A DNA stretch of 64,000 nucleotides from Rhodobacter sp. SY28-1 (GTDB lineage: Bacteria; Pseudomonadota; Alphaproteobacteria; Rhodobacterales; Rhodobacteraceae), in assembly GCF_005222785.1 (NCBI RefSeq), contig NZ_STGH01000003.1, positions 682,001 to 746,000 on the forward strand, in the 5' to 3' direction. The notes beneath the pieces were generated by a model. The model was not told where the DNA came from. It saw only the letters and a list, made by a program, of their open reading frames with translations, and did no database searches. Below, in pieces: positions 46,272 to 54,394 of this stretch. Made by a program: the position numbers and the translations under genes. The first letter of the stretch is position 1; each line of letters starts with the position of its first letter.

Positions 46272-47971
46272 AACTGAGAGCAGCCCTTATGGGCGCTGTG
46301 GCCGTGATGGGGCTAGCCCCGGCGGCCTTTGCCGAGCGCGGCACCGATGGTGAGGTGAAGCTCACCTTCCCGCAGGCCGTGTCGATCATGAACCCCTACC
46401 TGTCGGGCGGGACCAAGGACATTCTGGCCGCGGCGATGGTGGTGGAGCCCCTGGCCGTTGTCGATCCGGACGGCGTGCTCGTCCCGCGCCTCGCGGTCGA
46501 GATCCCGACGATGGAAAACGGTGGCGTGTCCGCTGACATGATGTCGATCACCTGGAAGCTGCAGCCTGGCCTTCTTTGGTCGGACGGCACCCCGGTCACC
46601 GCCGATGACGCTGTCTTCACCTGGCAGTACTGCACCCACCCCGAAGGCGGCTGCAGCCAGGCGACCAAGTATGAAGGTGTCGCCTCGGTCGAGGCGGTCG
46701 ACGCTTCCACCATCAAGGTGAACTTCGCAGCGCCGAAGCCCAATCCCTACACCGCCTTCGTCAGCGGCCTGTCGCCGATCCTGCAGAAGAAGCAGTTCGA
46801 GGCCTGCCTCGGCGCTGCGGCTCCGACCTGCACCGATGCCAACAACATGCCGATCGGGACCGGTCCGTTCATGGTGACCGGCTTCACCGTCAACGACACC
46901 GTCTCGATGACGGCAAACCCGAACTACCGTGACCCGGCCAAGCCCGCCTTTGCCACGGCCGTTATCAAGGGCGGCGGTGATGCCGAAGGCTCGGCCCGCG
47001 CGGTGATGGAGACCGGCGAATTCGACTACGCCTGGAACACCCAGATCCCGCCGGACAGCCAGGCCGCGATGGCTGCCGCCGGCAAGGGTCAGTTCGTCGT
47101 CGCATTCGGCACGCTGGTCGAGCGTCTCGAGATGAACACGACCGACCCCTCGCCGTCACTGCCCGAAGGCGAGCGTTCGACCGCCAAGCATCCCCACCCG
47201 ATCCTGTCGGACATCAAGGTGCGCACCGCGCTGTCCAAGGCCATCGACCGCACGATCCTGGTCGAGGTCGGCTATGGCGAAGGCGGTCGGCCGACCTGCA
47301 ACGTGATCCCCGGACCGGAAGCTTGGGCATCGGACAACCAGGGCTGCATCGCGCAGGACATGGAAGGCGCGAAAGCGCTGCTTGATGAGGCAGGCTGGAC
47401 CGACAGCGACGGCGATGGCATCCGCGACAAGGACGGCAAGAAGCTGTCGATCCTGTATCAATCGACCGTCAACCCGATCCGCCAGGACTTCCAGGCGCTG
47501 ATCAAGGACTGGTGGACCGAACTGGGTGTCGAGGTCGAGCTGAAAGCCATCGATCCGGGCGTCTTCTTCGGCGGTGACCCGGGCTCGCCCGACACTTTCC
47601 AGAAGTTCTATGCCGACGTCGAGATGTATGCCAACAACTCTGACAACCCGGACCCGGAGACCTATCTGGGCCAGTACCAGTGCAAGAACGCGCCGACCCC
47701 GGAAACCCAGTGGCAGGGCGAGAACATCAACCGCTTCTGCGACCCGGCCTATGACGCGCTGCATGCCGAACTGACCCAGACCACCGATCTGGCCAAGCGG
47801 CAGGAGATCGCCAAGAAGCTGAACGACATGGTGACGAAGGACTCCATGATCGTGGTCCCGCTGGTGCACCGCGGAACGCTCTCGGCACATTCCAACACCC
47901 TTGGCGGCGTGCAGATCAACGCCTGGGACATGGAAACCTGGAACGTCGCGGACTGGTTCCGCGTCAAGTGA
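46268..47971 (+). CDS. Peptide ABC transporter substrate-binding protein (family 5)
   Basis: This 567-residue periplasmic binding protein has a Sec signal peptide (MKLRAALMGAVAVMGLAPAAFA, cleavage near AFA-E) and the SBP family 5 fold: LQPGLLWSDGTPVTADDAVFTW, VRTALSKAIDRTILVE, ALLDEAGWTDSDGDGIRDKDGK as an internal calcium-loop-like segment, and KRQEIAKKLNDMV near the end. The size and motifs suggest oligopeptides, nickel or opine-like ligands, not resolved here. A strong hairpin follows the gene and probably gives this subunit higher transcript stability than the permeases. Confidence 0.9.
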   Translation: MKLRAALMGAVAVMGLAPAAFAERGTDGEVKLTFPQAVSIMNPYLSGGTKDILAAAMVVEPLAVVDPDGVLVPRLAVEIPTMENGGVSADMMSITWKLQPGLLWSDGTPVTADDAVFTWQYCTHPEGGCSQATKYEGVASVEAVDASTIKVNFAAPKPNPYTAFVSGLSPILQKKQFEACLGAAAPTCTDANNMPIGTGPFMVTGFTVNDTVSMTANPNYRDPAKPAFATAVIKGGGDAEGSARAVMETGEFDYAWNTQIPPDSQAAMAAAGKGQFVVAFGTLVERLEMNTTDPSPSLPEGERSTAKHPHPILSDIKVRTALSKAIDRTILVEVGYGEGGRPTCNVIPGPEAWASDNQGCIAQDMEGAKALLDEAGWTDSDGDGIRDKDGKKLSILYQSTVNPIRQDFQALIKDWWTELGVEVELKAIDPGVFFGGDPGSPDTFQKFYADVEMYANNSDNPDPETYLGQYQCKNAPTPETQWQGENINRFCDPAYDALHAELTQTTDLAKRQEIAKKLNDMVTKDSMIVVPLVHRGTLSAHSNTLGGVQINAWDMETWNVADWFRVK

Positions 47972-47980
47972 CCTGACCTT

Positions 47981-48006
47981 GCGGGGCCGGAGCGATCCGG
48001 CCCCGC
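47981..48006 (+). promoter_or_regulatory. Intercistronic hairpin after the binding-protein gene
   Basis: GCGGGGCCGGA pairs perfectly with TCCGGCCCCGC over 11 bp around the loop GCGA. It lies 10 bases behind the binding-protein stop and 38 bases before the permease start, with no T-run. This fits an mRNA-stabilising or partially terminating stem-loop that raises the binding-protein to permease ratio, as known for other importer operons. Confidence 0.7.
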
Positions 48007-48043
48007 ACCTTCCTTCGCACCCCCGATCCAAGGCGCGCCGCGC

Positions 48044-49051
48044 ATGCTTACCTTTACGCTTCGCAGGTTACTGCTGGCCATACCGACCCTGTTGGTCATC
48101 TCTCTGGTGATCTTCCTTCTGGTCGATCTGGCTCCCGGCTCGCCTATGTCCGAAATTCCGCTGACCGTGCCACCGGACGTCCGCCAGAAGATGATTGAAG
48201 CGCTCGGCGCCGATCAGCCGGTCTTCGTTCGGTATTTCCTTTGGCTGCGGCAGTTCTTCTGGGTGGAGCCTGCGGCCCTGATCGACAGCTGGTTCGGCAC
48301 GACCTGGGCGGAAGGCGAACAGCGCATCCTGTCATGGCAGTCGCGCAGCCCCGTCTTCACCATCATCGGCCAGCGCCTGCCTCAGACCATGACTGTCATC
48401 GGCACCGCCTATCTGGTCGGCATCCTGATCGCCGTGCCCATCGGCATCTATTCCGCCTACCGCCAGTATTCGGTCTTCGACCAGGCGGGCACGCTGTTTG
48501 CGATGATCGGCTTTTCGGTGCCGACCTTCTTCTCCGGCACCCTGTTCATCATAATCTTCGCCGTCTGGCTGGGCTGGTTCCCGACGAAGTACGACACGCA
48601 GCTTGTGGTCAATGACTGGGAAAGCTTCGTCAAGCAGATCAAGCAGATGGCCCTGCCGGTCATGACGCTTGGCCTGGCCAATGCCGCCGCGATCAGCCGG
48701 TACATGCGGTCTTCGATGCTGGACAACATGGGCATGGACTATGTCCGCACCGCCCGCGCCAAGGGGATGTCGGAACGCACTGTCGTCCTGAAGCACGTCC
48801 TGCGCAACTCGCTTATCCCGGTCGTCACGGTGATTGCCCTGGGCATCCCTGCCATCTTCGGCGGCGCCATCATCACCGAGAACCTGTTCGGCGTTAACGG
48901 CATCGGCGCGGCCCTGATCGGCGCGATCCACGCCAACGACATCCCGATGGTCCAGACGCTGGCCTTCATCTTTGCGGTGCTGATCGTCCTTTTCAACCTG
49001 ATCGCCGACATCCTTTACGGCCTTCTTGACCCCCGGATCCGCTATGACTGA
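48044..49051 (+). CDS. Peptide ABC transporter permease (DppB/OppB type)
   Basis: First inner-membrane permease of the importer. The 335-residue protein has six predicted membrane helices, the long periplasmic loop of the OppB group and the EAA motif MSSERTVV-like MDYVRTARAKGMSERTVVLKHVLRNSLIPVVTVIALGIPAI. It pairs with the next permease, whose start overlaps this end by 8 bases (ATGACTGA). Size and topology are normal for the family. Confidence 0.9.
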   Translation: MLTFTLRRLLLAIPTLLVISLVIFLLVDLAPGSPMSEIPLTVPPDVRQKMIEALGADQPVFVRYFLWLRQFFWVEPAALIDSWFGTTWAEGEQRILSWQSRSPVFTIIGQRLPQTMTVIGTAYLVGILIAVPIGIYSAYRQYSVFDQAGTLFAMIGFSVPTFFSGTLFIIIFAVWLGWFPTKYDTQLVVNDWESFVKQIKQMALPVMTLGLANAAAISRYMRSSMLDNMGMDYVRTARAKGMSERTVVLKHVLRNSLIPVVTVIALGIPAIFGGAIITENLFGVNGIGAALIGAIHANDIPMVQTLAFIFAVLIVLFNLIADILYGLLDPRIRYD

Positions 49052-49955
49052 CGCAAGCGCGGCGCAGCCGAAACCCTCCAGCCAGCTTCGCGACGTCTGG
49101 AGCCAGTTCCGCACCCACAAGGGCGCACTGTTCGGGCTAATCACGCTGGGCTTCCTGATCGTCGCCGTCCTGATCGGCCCCTATCTGTGGATCCCAGAGA
49201 AGCTGTCGGTAGCCGAGGCAATCAAGCTGAAGAACCAGGGGCCGTCTTTGCGCTTTCCGCTTGGCACTGACCAGCTTGGGCGCGACATGCTGGCCCGGAT
49301 GCTGCTTGCGGGCCGGGTGTCGCTTGCCGTGGGCCTTGTGGCAATGGTCATCGCCATCGTCTTCGGGACCTTCATAGGGATCCTCGCGGGCTATTTCCGT
49401 CGTCTTGACGGGCCGCTGATGCGGCTGACCGACATGTTCCTGGCCCTGCCGCTGATCCCGCTGCTTCTGGTCATGGTGATGCTGTTCCGCGACCGGATTG
49501 CCGGGATCATCGGGCCGGAACTCGGGGCCTTCACGCTGATCGTCTTTGCCATCGGGATCACCTCCTGGATGGCCACGGCACGGATTGTGCGGGGCGAAGT
49601 ACTGACGCTGAAGGAACGCGAGTATGTGCTTGCTGCCCGCTCGATCGGGGCAAAGCCCAACCGCATCATCCTGCGGCACATCCTGCCGAACGTGGTCTCG
49701 CCCGTCATGGTCGCCGCCACTTTGGGTGTGGCCGAAGCGATCATCACCGAATCCGTGCTTTCGTTCCTTGGCCTTGGGTTCCCGCCGGACTTCCCGACCT
49801 GGGGGCGGCTTCTGTTCGACGGCCTGCAGTACATGCAGGTCTACCCCGAACGCGTGGTCTGGCCGGGCCTAGCGATCTCGCTGACGGTGCTCTCGGTCAA
49901 CTACATCGGCGACGGCCTCCGCGACGCACTCGACCCGCGCATCCGGGGCCGGTAA
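49044..49955 (+). CDS. Peptide ABC transporter permease (DppC/OppC type)
   Basis: Second permease of the importer, 303 residues. It has an N-terminal cytoplasmic OppC extension, six helices, and the permease EAA block EREYVLAARSIGAKPNRIILRHILPNVVSPVMVA near the C-terminus. The GTDQLGRDMLARMLLAGRVSLAVGL segment is typical of OppC. ATG 49044 is placed eight bases before the OppB stop. It is the last operon gene; a GC-rich hairpin follows 20 bases later. Confidence 0.9.
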   Translation: MTDASAAQPKPSSQLRDVWSQFRTHKGALFGLITLGFLIVAVLIGPYLWIPEKLSVAEAIKLKNQGPSLRFPLGTDQLGRDMLARMLLAGRVSLAVGLVAMVIAIVFGTFIGILAGYFRRLDGPLMRLTDMFLALPLIPLLLVMVMLFRDRIAGIIGPELGAFTLIVFAIGITSWMATARIVRGEVLTLKEREYVLAARSIGAKPNRIILRHILPNVVSPVMVAATLGVAEAIITESVLSFLGLGFPPDFPTWGRLLFDGLQYMQVYPERVVWPGLAISLTVLSVNYIGDGLRDALDPRIRGR

Positions 49956-49975
49956 GGCTCCTCGGTGACTTCGTT

Positions 49976-50002
49976 CCTCGTCGCATGCGGCCCCCGACGA
50001 GG
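49976..50002. terminator. GC-rich hairpin between converging genes
   Basis: CCTCGTCG at 49976-49983 pairs with CGACGAGG at 49995-50002 around an 11-base loop. It has no T-run, so it may act as a weak or Rho-dependent terminator between the permease gene and DUF3422. Confidence 0.45.
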
Positions 50003-50016
50003 ACGCCCTAGCTGAT

Positions 50017-51336
50017 CTAATGCAACGTTTTGCGGATGCGCCGGACCATCAGCCAGACCGCCAGCACCACGACCGGCACCAGCCCAGCCAGCAACGCCCC
50101 GTGGCTGATGTGCAAGGCATGCGCGGCCGGCTCCAGGAAATAGGCAGCAAGATTGACTGCGTAATAGCTGATCGCCACCGTCGACAACCCCTCGACCGTG
50201 CGCTGCAGCCGTAACTGCAGGTCCGCCCGCTGGTCCATGCTTTCCAGAAGCTTCTGGTTCTGGGCCGAGCGTTCGACGTCCACCCGGGTCCTGAGCAGTT
50301 CCGCAGCCCGCTCCGCCCGTTCGGCCATCGCGGCCAGTCGGCTTTCCGATGATTTCACCGTTCGCATCGCCGGGTCATACCGGCGCATCATGAATTCGGC
50401 GAAAGTCTGCCGCCCCTCGATCCGCTGTTCGCGCAGGACCTCGATCCTCTGGTTGACGATGGCCTCATAGGCCGCGGTCGCCCCGAACCGGAAGGAAAAC
50501 TGCACCGCAAGGCTCTCCAGTTCGGCCGAGATCGTCAGAAGATTGTGCAGTGCCACCTCTGGCGCGGGTTCTGCGTTGTCGAGGCCAGAAACCAGCGCCG
50601 ACAGCTTCGGGTCCAGCGTATTCAGCCGTGCGGACAGGTCGCGCGACCGCATCAGTCCCAGCATCGACATCGCCCGATAGGTCTCGATCTCGCAAAGTCG
50701 CTGCACGATGCGACCCACCCGGCGTGTCCCCGTCCCAGGCGAGACAAAGACCGCAAAGCGCATGTGCCCTGCCGGATCGATCCGGAAATCCCCCGCTACG
50801 ACCGCTGCCCCGTCCACCACCCGACTGACCGCCAGGCTTTCCGGAACAAACCAGTCGTCGATCCTCTTGAGCAATTCCTCATCATTGGCAGGCATCGTCT
50901 CGACGCGGATCAGCACCGAGGTCAGGCGCTTGCCGGGGGCCTGGGACAGCCAGTCCTCGGGCAGTACCTCGGCCTCGCTCGGATCGAACGGCCGGGCCGA
51001 GACGCCCTTGGTGAAGGCGGTATAGGTCACGAACTCGGTATGGCTTTCCCATTTGAGTTCCGCCCGCCCGATCGGGCCCTGGAAATGCGTCGCCCCGGGT
51101 TGCGGATGGGCCGAGCCATTGCGGTCCAGCAGCGCCAGCAGATGCGCAAGATCGCGGCCCCGGTCCCGGTTCTGCGCCTGAACCGGCTCCTTGATCGCGA
51201 CATAGACCGCGGTCGAGGGCACTTCGAGCGACGGGAACGGCCGCGCATGCAGTTCGTTCACCGTGGCATAGCGCAGGGGATGGTCAATGATCGGCATCAA
51301 TCCAAGTCCGGACACAGGCAGGTCAGTTTCGCGCAT
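50017..51336 (-). CDS. DUF3422 family membrane-anchored protein
   Basis: This protein belongs to the alphaproteobacterial DUF3422 family, whose function is unknown. It has the conserved N-terminal HPLRYATVNELHARPFPSLEVPS, a long soluble region with DWFVPESLAVSRVVDGAAVVAGDFRIDPAGHMRFAVFV in separate blocks, a helical stretch rich in Arg and Ala and two C-terminal hydrophobic helices (LAAYFLEPAAHALHISHGAL, VPVVVLAVWLMVRR). Start codon choice is uncertain: 51336 (MRETDL) or 51297 (MPIIDHPLRY), both in frame. It runs opposite to and converges on the transporter operon. Confidence 0.82.
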   Translation of the reverse strand: MRETDLPVSGLGLMPIIDHPLRYATVNELHARPFPSLEVPSTAVYVAIKEPVQAQNRDRGRDLAHLLALLDRNGSAHPQPGATHFQGPIGRAELKWESHTEFVTYTAFTKGVSARPFDPSEAEVLPEDWLSQAPGKRLTSVLIRVETMPANDEELLKRIDDWFVPESLAVSRVVDGAAVVAGDFRIDPAGHMRFAVFVSPGTGTRRVGRIVQRLCEIETYRAMSMLGLMRSRDLSARLNTLDPKLSALVSGLDNAEPAPEVALHNLLTISAELESLAVQFSFRFGATAAYEAIVNQRIEVLREQRIEGRQTFAEFMMRRYDPAMRTVKSSESRLAAMAERAERAAELLRTRVDVERSAQNQKLLESMDQRADLQLRLQRTVEGLSTVAISYYAVNLAAYFLEPAAHALHISHGALLAGLVPVVVLAVWLMVRRIRKTLH

Positions 51337-51534
51337 ATCCAGATTTTCCGTGGAAATCCATGCTTTTATCGGCATGCAACGGAATACCAGATAGCGCACC
51401 AATCCCCTGTGCCCAACTTTATTGCGTCCAGCCCCGTAGGGAGGTCGAAGCGCCGCCGTATGACCAGATACGACGCGGGATGACCTTGCGCCGTGACACG
51501 CTTGACCCAACCGAACTTCCACAAGGATCAGATC

Positions 51535-51828
51535 ATGCGCAGCGTTTTCCTGCTTGGCCTGTTGGCCTTCTCGGTCACCCCGGCCCTCGCCGATGTCACC
51601 GTCACCAATGATCGCGGCGGCAGTGCCGTGATCTCGCGCGACTGCGAGCGTGGCGAAGTCCAGGCGGTCTGCACGACGCAGTCCCTGCTCACTGGCCCCG
51701 AAGGCAAGACCGCGTCGAAAACCCGGATTCGGACGGCCGAGCGTGGCTTCTTCTCGACCAGCATCGAGGTGACCGGGCCCAAGGGCAACACCCGGACGCG
51801 CGACCGCAGCTTCACCCGCGGCGACTGA
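51535..51828 (+). CDS. Small secreted hypothetical protein
   Basis: The 97-residue protein has a Sec signal peptide (MRSVFLLGLLAFSVTPALA) and a short mature part of charged and Ser/Thr-rich character with two cysteines (SRDCERGEVQAVCTT). No family is recognised. A ribosome-binding site AAGGA lies about 10 bases before ATG 51535. It comes just before the second ECF sigma operon and could be controlled with it, but no shared promoter motif was seen. Confidence 0.65.
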   Translation: MRSVFLLGLLAFSVTPALADVTVTNDRGGSAVISRDCERGEVQAVCTTQSLLTGPEGKTASKTRIRTAERGFFSTSIEVTGPKGNTRTRDRSFTRGD

Positions 51829-51905
51829 TTTCTCAGGCCGACAGGTGCCGTGCCGGGGCTTGCCTCCCGGCATGGAATGACCAAGCTTCGGCCCAGGAAC
51901 CGGCG

Positions 51906-52466
51906 GTGACAGGTGTGACGGCGGACGAGGATCGGCAGACTATGGCAGCACTTGCCGCCGGAGACCGGCAGGCGATGGCTGTCCTGATCCGGAGGCATGG
52001 TCCGGGATTGCGGCGCTTTCTTGCCGGGGTCCTGGACAACCCACACGAAGCCGAGGATATGGCGCAGGAGACCTTCCTGCGGGTCTGGGCCGCCGCAGCC
52101 CGCTACGACCCGACACTGGCCTCACCAGCGACCTGGGTCTACCGGATTGCCCTGCGCCTGGCGATCGACCGCAACCGTCGCACCGGCTTTCGCCGTTTTC
52201 TCGGTCTTGATGCCGCACCGGAACCGGTTGACGATCAGCCGGGCGCCGACCGGGACATCGCCGCGCGGCAAGCGCTTGCCCGGACGCATCTGGCCCTTGC
52301 AACCTTGCCGGACCGACAAAGACGAGCCTTGCTGCTGCGGGCGACCGCCGGGCTTTCGAATTCGGAAATAGCCGCCACATTGGGGATCAGTTCGGGGGCG
52401 GTGGAGCAATTGCTGGTGCGGGCACGGTCCGCGCTTCGCACCATCATGATGGGGGAGATGGAATGA
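51906..52466 (+). CDS. ECF-family RNA polymerase sigma factor (second)
   Basis: A 186-residue ECF sigma factor, different from the one at 8885. Region 2 has RRFLAGVLDNPHEAEDMAQETFLRVWAAAARYDP in consecutive blocks; region 4 is a clear HTH, GLSNSEIAATLGISSGAVEQLLVRARSAL. It starts with GTG 51906. It overlaps the following membrane-protein gene by 4 bases (ATGA) and is followed by a periplasmic sensor-like gene, forming a three-gene operon of the ECF type with a membrane anti-sigma-like partner and a periplasmic metal- or stress-sensing module. Confidence 0.88.
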   Translation: MTGVTADEDRQTMAALAAGDRQAMAVLIRRHGPGLRRFLAGVLDNPHEAEDMAQETFLRVWAAAARYDPTLASPATWVYRIALRLAIDRNRRTGFRRFLGLDAAPEPVDDQPGADRDIAARQALARTHLALATLPDRQRRALLLRATAGLSNSEIAATLGISSGAVEQLLVRARSALRTIMMGEME

Positions 52467-52744
52467 CACAGACAGATGACGATGCGATGGACAAGGCCCT
52501 TGCCAAGGCGCTGGGTCCCGAGGCCGAGGATGTGGCCCCGCTGTCACGCGCCGTTCTGACGCGGCTTGCAAAGCCTTCCCCCACCCGAACGTCGCAGCTT
52601 GCCGAAGTCCTCGTTCAGCCGTTTCCTGCAGCCGCCCTCTTCGTCGGCCTTCTCGGGTTGGCCGCCATCCTGGGCTATGCCGCCGGCCCCGCCGCCCCAG
52701 ACGAAATCACCGCAATCGCCGAGCTGCTTGGTCTGGGGTTCTGA
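52463..52744 (+). CDS. Small membrane protein, probable anti-sigma partner
   Basis: The 93-residue protein has a cytoplasmic helical N-terminal part (DKALAKALGPEAEDVAPLSRAVLTRLAK) and one membrane segment (FPAAALFVGLLGLAAILGYAAGP), an arrangement typical of minimal anti-sigma factors. Overlap with the sigma gene by 4 bases and the following periplasmic gene one base behind supports that role. No zinc-binding motif is present. The assignment rests on position and topology. Confidence 0.65.
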   Translation: MTQTDDDAMDKALAKALGPEAEDVAPLSRAVLTRLAKPSPTRTSQLAEVLVQPFPAAALFVGLLGLAAILGYAAGPAAPDEITAIAELLGLGF

Positions 52745-52745
52745 G

Positions 52746-53165
52746 ATGACGACACCTGCTCCCGCCTCTCCGTCGCCGCGCCGATCCTGGGGGCGCATTG
52801 CCCTGATTTGTGCACTGGTCCTGTCACTTCTTGGCAATGCGGTGGCCGTCGGCGCCTGGATCCGGATTCGCGAGGCCCGGGCCGAGCTTCTCGGCCCCGA
52901 GGCGGCAGCGGCACGCCTGCCGGGTGAGCTGCGACAAGAGCTTCGCATTGCCCTGCGTGGCGAGATGCGCAGCCTTCGCCCCCTTCTGCGCGACGTGGTC
53001 CAGGCGCGCGAGGCCATTGTCAGCGCAGCCGGCGCGCGTCCCTATGTGCGTGGCGATGCGGAAAGGGCGATGGACGATTTTCGGGCAAGCGTCGATGCCC
53101 TGCTGACTGAAGTGCAGCGCATCTTCCTCGACCGGCTGGACGCGAAAGCGGTTGCGGGACCGTGA
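52746..53165 (+). CDS. Periplasmic heavy-metal-sensor-like protein
   Basis: This 139-residue protein is membrane-anchored by an N-terminal helix (WGRIALICALVLSLLGNAVAVGAWI) and carries a helical, charged periplasmic domain (PGELRQELRIALRGEMRSLRPLLRDVVQAREAIV). It resembles the Spy/CpxP-like and heavy-metal-sensor (CnrX-like) family that binds metal ions or unfolded proteins and relays the signal to a sigma or anti-sigma pair. It follows the membrane protein by one base. The metal or stress sensed is unknown, and I see no clear metal-ligand cluster. Confidence 0.6.
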   Translation: MTTPAPASPSPRRSWGRIALICALVLSLLGNAVAVGAWIRIREARAELLGPEAAAARLPGELRQELRIALRGEMRSLRPLLRDVVQAREAIVSAAGARPYVRGDAERAMDDFRASVDALLTEVQRIFLDRLDAKAVAGP

Positions 53166-53196
53166 CCAGCGTGTAGGCCTGACCCTGTCCTCTGGA

Positions 53197-53991
53197 TCAG
53201 GCCGCTGCAGCCAGTCGACAGGGCAAGAAGTCCTCCACGCGCACCTCTGCGCCGTCGAAGGTACAGAAACTGGACGGCGGAACTTCCTCCCAACCGCCCT
53301 CCTCAGCCTCCAGCGGCTCGGACACGACCGCCCGGCCCTGTCGGGTATCGGACCAGCGGTGATACAGGGACGGCGCCGCAGCGTCGGTGGCATAGCGCAC
53401 TGCATAAAGTCTTTGCCCGTCCGACAGCGCTGCGGTCATCCGGAGATGCGGAGCTGCCCCCTTCTGCCGGGCAAGCCCGATAAAGCGCGCCGCAGCCCGC
53501 TCCAACGCGCCGCGCGGGTCTTCGTTCAGCCCCTCGGCCAGGGCCACCAGAAACAGGGCCTCACTGTCCGTCGCACCCTTGCGGTGGGGATAAAGGCTTT
53601 CCGGGATCATCATGTCGGCGTCGCGGCGAAAGGCGTCATAGCCGCCGACCTGACCGTTGTGCATGAAGCTCCACCTTCCATGGGTGAAGGGATGGCAGTT
53701 GTTGCGGCTGGTGGCGGTGCCTGTACTCGCGCGGACATGGGCAAGGAACAGGTGCGACTGGACTTGTGCGGTCAGGCTGCGCAGATTCGGGTCGGACCAG
53801 GCGGGCAGCACGTCGCGGAAAAGGCCGGGTTCAGGCTTCATGCCGTACCAGGCGATACCGAAGCCGTCGGCGTTAATCGCGGTGTGGCACTGGGTGGCGC
53901 AATGCGACTGGTGGATGAGAGAATGACCGGGGCGGCTGACGATCTCCTCCAGGAAGATCGGCGCGCCGGTGTACGCGGCCCAACGGCACAT
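53197..53991 (-). CDS. Class II glutamine amidotransferase (YafJ-like)
   Basis: The 264-residue protein belongs to the Ntn-type glutamine amidotransferase fold: nucleophilic Cys2 follows the initiator Met (MCRWAAYTG), with ADGFGIAWYG, FLAHVRASTGT and SFMHNGQVGGYDAFR among the substrate loop motifs and a DSEALFLVALA block. It lacks a synthetase domain, so it resembles YafJ or DUG3-type stand-alone enzymes. The substrate, a gamma-glutamyl amide or glutathione-like dipeptide, is not determined. It is transcribed against the adjacent ECF sigma operon. Normal length. Confidence 0.87.
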   Translation of the reverse strand: MCRWAAYTGAPIFLEEIVSRPGHSLIHQSHCATQCHTAINADGFGIAWYGMKPEPGLFRDVLPAWSDPNLRSLTAQVQSHLFLAHVRASTGTATSRNNCHPFTHGRWSFMHNGQVGGYDAFRRDADMMIPESLYPHRKGATDSEALFLVALAEGLNEDPRGALERAAARFIGLARQKGAAPHLRMTAALSDGQRLYAVRYATDAAAPSLYHRWSDTRQGRAVVSEPLEAEEGGWEEVPPSSFCTFDGAEVRVEDFLPCRLAAAA

Positions 53992-54102
53992 CAGCGTGCC
54001 TCATTTGCGAAATGGATCATCTGCTCACGCCTTCTTTTTCGACGAAGTCTAGCAGAAATCGAACGGGCCGGGAGAGATAATCCAATCAAATCAAGGAAAA
54101 CC

Positions 54103-54393
54103 TTACTCGATCTCCTCGACGACCATCAGGTCGCGGGCCGAAGCACCTTTCGCGTGCGCCAAGGCGGCCTGATAGGCGGCGGAATTGTAGCACTCCACCG
54201 CTTTCTCCAGGCTCGGGAAGCGGGCGACCACGTTGCGGGCGCGGTCGTTCCCTTCCAGCTGCACATATCGGCCACCGCGGGCAAGGAAGACCCCGCCATG
54301 GGCTGCGATGGCGGGACCGGCCTCCTTGGCATAGCGGCCATAGGCCTCGGCGTCGGTGACATGGACGTGGGCGATCCAGAGTGCGGTCGGCAT
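54103..54393 (-). CDS. DUF1330 domain protein
   Basis: This 96-residue ferredoxin-like alpha/beta protein has the DUF1330 hallmarks: WIAHVHVTDAEAYGRYAKEAG, HGGVFLARGG and ERFPSLEKAVE-like FPSLEKAVECYNSAAYQAALA. These proteins are dimeric, and no activity is known to me. ATG 54393 is one base from the alaS stop codon, so it is probably cotranscribed with alaS. A longer frame starting at 54486 overlaps the alaS coding end and is not likely. Confidence 0.85.
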   Translation of the reverse strand: MPTALWIAHVHVTDAEAYGRYAKEAGPAIAAHGGVFLARGGRYVQLEGNDRARNVVARFPSLEKAVECYNSAAYQAALAHAKGASARDLMVVEEIE

Positions 54394-54394
54394 G

